This document shows positions 7,122-9,528 of a DNA stretch of 9,528 bases, one piece after another; the first letter of the stretch is position 1; every line of letters begins with the position of its first letter. The stretch comes from Actinomycetes bacterium (GTDB taxonomy: Bacteria > Actinomycetota > Acidimicrobiia > Acidimicrobiales > RAAP-2): the NCBI GenBank assembly GCA_021784205.1, contig JAJXTB010000102.1, positions 1 through 9,528 on the forward strand, in the 5' to 3' direction. The notes below the pieces were generated by a model. That model was not told the origin of the DNA. It searched no databases and worked only from the letters and a program-made list of their open reading frames with translations. Both the position numbers and the translations under genes were made by a program.

Positions 7122-7967
7122 TCACTGGGAAAAGATGACGGTTCGCTCGCCGACGATCGTGACGCGGTCCTCGGCGACGAGGCGCACCGCGCGTGCGAGT
7201 ACCGTGCGCTCGATGTCGCGACCCAAGCTCACCATGTCCTCGGGACGGTGCGCGTGGGTCACGCGCACGACGTCCTGGTCGATGATGGGTCCCTCGTCGA
7301 GGTCGGACGTGACGAAGTGGGCCGTCGCGCCGATCAGCTTCACGCCGCGCTCGTAGGCCTGGTGGTAGGGGCGCGCCCCGCGAAAGCCCGGCAGGAACGA
7401 GTGGTGGATGTTGATCACGCGCCCGCTCAGCTCGGCGCAGAGTGCGGGCGAGAGGATCTGCATGTAGCGCGCGAGCACGACGAAGTCCACCTCGTAGGCC
7501 GCGAGGAGGGCGCGCAGCGCGTCCTCGGACTGCTCCTTGGTCGCCGCGGTGACCGGGATCACGTGGAAGTCGACGCCGTGGCGCGCGGCGAGGGGCTCTA
7601 AGTCGGGGTGGTTCGAGACGACCGCCACGATGTCCAGTGGCAGGTCGCCGTGGTCACGCCGGTAGAGCAGGTCGGCCAGGCAGTGGTCGAAGGTCGAGAC
7701 CATCACGAGCGCGCGACGCGGCTCGTCCTCGTTGCGCAGACCGATCGCCGGGGAAAAATGCGCGAGGTCGCTCGCGAGGCGATCGCGCACGTCCGCGGCG
7801 TCCACAGAGGTCTCGAAGCGCGTGCGCATGCAGAACTGGCCGGTCACCGGATCGGTGAACTGGTCGTTCTCCAAGATGTTTCCGTCAACGGCGACGATGG
7901 CGCCCGAGGCGGCGTGCACGATGCCCGGCTGGTCCGCGCAGCGCAGCGTCAGCACGAAGACGTTCAC
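7122..7967 (-). CDS. purU: Formyltetrahydrofolate deformylase
   Basis: PurU hydrolyses 10-formyltetrahydrofolate to formate and tetrahydrofolate in the cytosol. It balances the one-carbon pool and supplies formate for PurT where that enzyme exists. The 281 residues match the family length. An N-terminal ACT domain (about 3-78, opening VLTLRCADQPGIV), which senses methionine or glycine in the E. coli enzyme, precedes a formyltransferase fold from about 85. The catalytic triad is visible as Asn186 and His188 in INIHHSFLPGF and Asp224 in LDEGPIID, with the same spacing as in glycinamide ribonucleotide formyltransferase. ARPYHQAYERGVK is also a PurU hallmark. The start is GTG at 7967, 5 nt after the stop of the upstream dehydrogenase. 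A short AGGA overlaps that junction, so translation is probably coupled and both genes share a transcript. No functional link between the two is obvious. Confidence 0.97.
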   Translation of the reverse strand: MNVFVLTLRCADQPGIVHAASGAIVAVDGNILENDQFTDPVTGQFCMRTRFETSVDAADVRDRLASDLAHFSPAIGLRNEDEPRRALVMVSTFDHCLADLLYRRDHGDLPLDIVAVVSNHPDLEPLAARHGVDFHVIPVTAATKEQSEDALRALLAAYEVDFVVLARYMQILSPALCAELSGRVINIHHSFLPGFRGARPYHQAYERGVKLIGATAHFVTSDLDEGPIIDQDVVRVTHAHRPEDMVSLGRDIERTVLARAVRLVAEDRVTIVGERTVIFSQ

Positions 7968-7972
7968 CAGTC

Positions 7973-8824
7973 CTACTTGTACGAGTAGAACCCCTGGCCC
8001 GACTTGCGACCGAGGAGCCCCGCCTGGACCATGCGCGAGAGCAGGGGCGGCGTCGCCAGGTGGCTCTCCTTGAACTCCTCGTAGAGCGACTCGGCGACCG
8101 CCAGCGTGGTGTCGAGGCCGATCAGGTCAGTGAGAGCCAGCGGGCCCATCGGGTGCGCGCAGCCCACCACCATGCCGGTGTCGATGTCGTCGGCGGTGGC
8201 GAATCCCGACTCGAGCATGCGGATCGCCGAGAGCAGGTAGGGGATCAGTAGGGCGTTCACGACGAAGCCCGCGCGGTCTTTCGAGTCGATGACCTTCTTG
8301 TTCAGCGCGGTCGTGGCGAAGTCCTTCACCCGCGTCGTCGTTTCGGGTGCCGTGAGCAGCGAGGAGATCACCTCGACGAGTCGCAACACCGGCACCGGGT
8401 TGAAGAAGTGCATGCCGATGACCTGCTCGGGGCGGCGCGTCGCCATGGCGAGCTTGATGATCGGGATGGAGGAGGTGTTGGTGGCCAGGATCGCCGTCGG
8501 GTCACTCACGACCGCGTCGAGGCGCTTGAAGACCTGGACCTTGGTCGCCTCGTCCTCGGCGACGGCCTCAACCACCAGCTGGCGGTCGGCGAAGCGGGTG
8601 AAGTCCTCGGTGAAACTCAAGTTCGAGCGTGCCCGGTTGGCCTCCTCCTCGGGCATCTTGCCGGCGGCGACGGCCCGATTCAGCGACTTCTCGATCCGTG
8701 CGACGCCGGCCGCGAGGGCCTCGGCGTTACGCTCCAGGACGATCACGTCCGAGCCGGCGCGCGCCGCGATCTCGGCGATGCCCGAGCCCATCAGGCCGCA
8801 ACCGACTACACCAATACGATCCAC
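7973..8824 (-). CDS. hbd: 3-hydroxybutyryl-CoA (3-hydroxyacyl-CoA) dehydrogenase
   Basis: This cytosolic enzyme interconverts 3-hydroxyacyl-CoA and 3-oxoacyl-CoA with NAD(H). The short single-function form (283 residues, like Hbd and mycobacterial FadB2) usually prefers hydroxybutyryl-CoA and serves beta-oxidation, butyrate or hydroxybutyrate metabolism, or phenylacetate breakdown. The Rossmann motif GCGLMGSG is at 8-15, and Glu31 at the end of the second strand suggests NAD rather than NADP. Catalytic residues line up with the human enzyme: Ser118 (NTSS), His139 (MHFFNPVP), Glu151 (RLVEV) and Asn190 (GFVVNAL). The C-terminal helical domain ends in the typical GRKSGQGFYSY. The GTG start at 8824 is set by AAGGAGG 5 nt upstream. 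It is the first gene of a unit with purU, 5 nt apart. No thiolase, enoyl-CoA hydratase or acyl-CoA dehydrogenase is nearby to narrow the pathway. Confidence 0.95.
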   Translation of the reverse strand: MDRIGVVGCGLMGSGIAEIAARAGSDVIVLERNAEALAAGVARIEKSLNRAVAAGKMPEEEANRARSNLSFTEDFTRFADRQLVVEAVAEDEATKVQVFKRLDAVVSDPTAILATNTSSIPIIKLAMATRRPEQVIGMHFFNPVPVLRLVEVISSLLTAPETTTRVKDFATTALNKKVIDSKDRAGFVVNALLIPYLLSAIRMLESGFATADDIDTGMVVGCAHPMGPLALTDLIGLDTTLAVAESLYEEFKESHLATPPLLSRMVQAGLLGRKSGQGFYSYK

Positions 8825-8829
8825 GGGGA

Positions 8830-8836
8830 CCTCCTT
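8830..8836 (-). promoter_or_regulatory. Strong ribosome binding site of the dehydrogenase gene
   Basis: AAGGAGG on the minus strand, 5 nt before the GTG at 8824. It is the best Shine-Dalgarno match in the window and fixes the GTG start. Confidence 0.85.
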
Positions 8837-8866
8837 GTTCGTGGGCCGACGGGCCCGCGCCCTTGC

Positions 8867-8872
8867 AGTGTA
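8867..8872 (-). promoter_or_regulatory. Candidate -10 element of the dehydrogenase-purU unit
   Basis: TACACT on the minus strand fits TANNNT and is the same hexamer as the one before the MFS gene. It would give a leader of about 35 nt. No good -35 match is visible. Confidence 0.3.
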
Positions 8873-8916
8873 GGTCGCCCGGGGTCATCGCCCGCGAGGA
8901 AGCGCTCGGCGTTCAC

Positions 8917-8922
8917 TACCAT
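8917..8922 (+). promoter_or_regulatory. Candidate -10 element of ppa
   Basis: TACCAT fits TANNNT and would start a transcript near 8929, about 30 nt before the ppa ATG, upstream of its GGAGAGG ribosome site. The -35 region is not convincing. The 135-bp gap between divergent dehydrogenase and ppa genes must hold both promoters. Confidence 0.3.
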
Positions 8923-8959
8923 GTCCTCGTGGCGGCGCGGCCGCCGGAGAGGCTTGATC

Positions 8960-9442
8960 ATGGACACCGTCAACATCATCGTGGAGATTCCGCGGGGCAG
9001 CCAGAACAAGTACGAGTACGACCACGAGAACCACACGATCTTCCTCGATCGCCACCTGGTGGTCTCCATGGGCTATCCGGCCGAGTACGGCTTCATCCCT
9101 GACACTCTGGGCGGCGACGGCGACCCGCTCGACGCGCTGGTCCTGACCGCGTATCCCACGTTCCCGGGCTGTCTGATCAAGGCCAAGATCCTCGGCATGT
9201 GCCTGATGACCGACGAGAAGGGCGAGGACGCCAAGCTCCTCGCCGTGCCCGCCTACGACCCGGCCTGGAAGGACGCCTCGGACATCGGCGACGTGCCCAA
9301 GGCCGAACTGGACCGCATCGCGCACTTCTTCACCGTCTACAAGGACCTCGACGAGGGCAAGTGGATGAAGGTCGAGAACTGGGTCGGACGCGACGCCGCG
9401 CTCGCCGAGCTGGCGGCCTCGCGAGAGCGCTTCACGCACTAG
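8960..9442 (+). CDS. ppa: Inorganic pyrophosphatase, family I
   Basis: This cytosolic Mg-dependent enzyme hydrolyses pyrophosphate to two phosphates and so drives nucleotide, aminoacyl-tRNA and CoA-ester synthesis forward. The 160-residue length is that of the compact bacterial (hexameric) family I enzymes, close to the mycobacterial protein. The metal-binding signature DGDPLDAL is at 53-60, with Asp53, Asp55 and Asp58. EIPRGSQNKYE (9-19), with its active-site arginine and lysine, and MGYPAEYGFIPDTL (37-50) are typical. The pattern DIGDVP followed by HFFTVYKDLDEGKW carries the C-terminal active-site Tyr and Lys. The ATG at 8960 has GGAGAGG at 8946-8952, 7 nt upstream; longer readings of this frame run back into the divergent dehydrogenase gene and are not supported. 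It is transcribed away from that gene and appears to be a single housekeeping gene. Confidence 0.98.
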   Translation: MDTVNIIVEIPRGSQNKYEYDHENHTIFLDRHLVVSMGYPAEYGFIPDTLGGDGDPLDALVLTAYPTFPGCLIKAKILGMCLMTDEKGEDAKLLAVPAYDPAWKDASDIGDVPKAELDRIAHFFTVYKDLDEGKWMKVENWVGRDAALAELAASRERFTH

Positions 9443-9451
9443 TTTTCGAAG

Positions 9452-9467
9452 CGTGGAGGAATCCACG
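9452..9467. terminator. Hairpin after ppa
   Basis: CGTGGA (9452-9457) and TCCACG (9462-9467) form a perfect 6-bp stem with a GGAA tetraloop, 9 nt past the ppa stop. A short TTTT run lies before the stem and none after it, so it would work better for a transcript coming from the right. It overlaps a possible gene start at 9453. Confidence 0.4.
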
Positions 9468-9528
9468 AGCGCTCACGAGTATCTCCGGAGCCTGGCCAGC
9501 ACCCAGGCGGTCTTCTTCGTGCTCCTGG
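9453..9528 (+). CDS. Possible start of an unknown protein (cut by window edge)
   Basis: A frame opens at a GTG at 9453 and stays open to the window edge for 25 codons. It reads VEESTSAHEYLRSLAS followed by TQAVFFVLL, which could be the start of a membrane segment. There is no clear Shine-Dalgarno sequence, and the GTG lies inside a hairpin. I do not recognise the protein, and the stretch is too short to judge codon use. It may be noncoding. Confidence 0.3.
   Translation, partial: MEESTSAHEYLRSLASTQAVFFVLL

Noticed and set aside
8408..8959. Long upstream extension of the ppa frame
   Set aside because: It is antisense to the dehydrogenase gene and low in complexity; the pyrophosphatase family begins at 8960, where a ribosome site is found.

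Overview
The window is GC-rich and densely coded. It holds eight confidently identified protein genes and one possible gene start at the right edge. The gene content (a group I pyrophosphatase of about 160 residues, an EttA-type ABC-F protein, a DHA2 drug exporter, a BMP-type binding protein), frequent GTG starts and possible leaderless starts suggest a high-GC actinobacterium. The export signal and opening of the BMP protein made me think of Acidimicrobiia, but I cannot establish the lineage from the sequence alone. No tRNA, rRNA, CRISPR array, insertion sequence or phage gene was seen. The region reads as chromosomal core with one unusual regulator.

Layout, left to right. (1) Positions 1-1078, minus strand: a BMP/PnrA-family substrate-binding protein, cut at its C-terminus by the window edge, with a promoter-proximal palindrome upstream. 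(2) Positions 1238-2677, minus: a 14-helix DHA2-type MFS exporter, followed by a hairpin. (3) Positions 2731-4407, plus: ettA, transcribed divergently from the exporter across only 53 bp. (4) Positions 4584-5816, plus: kynureninase (kynU), preceded by a GC-rich leader with inverted repeats and followed by a hairpin. (5) Positions 6054-7082, plus: a single-chain regulator joining a winged helix, a GHKL (Bergerat) ATPase and a STAS-like domain. Its upstream region is unusually AT-rich and carries a cluster of TCGTAA inverted repeats. (6) Positions 7122-8824, minus: a two-gene unit of 3-hydroxyacyl-CoA dehydrogenase and PurU, convergent with the regulator around a shared hairpin. (7) Positions 8960-9442, plus: inorganic pyrophosphatase, divergent from the dehydrogenase/purU unit. 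(8) From about 9453: a possible next gene.

The genes do not form one pathway. Tryptophan breakdown (kynU), fatty-acid or hydroxybutyrate metabolism (hbd), one-carbon balance (purU), translation (ettA), pyrophosphate removal (ppa), solute uptake (BMP) and efflux (MFS) sit side by side, mostly with their own promoters. The item most worth following up is the HTH-GHKL-STAS protein with its operator-like cluster: it puts DNA binding, ATP binding and a SpoIIAA-like fold on one chain, and the DNA layout suggests it controls itself. The longest stretch without a gene is 5817-6053 (237 bp), which is described below.
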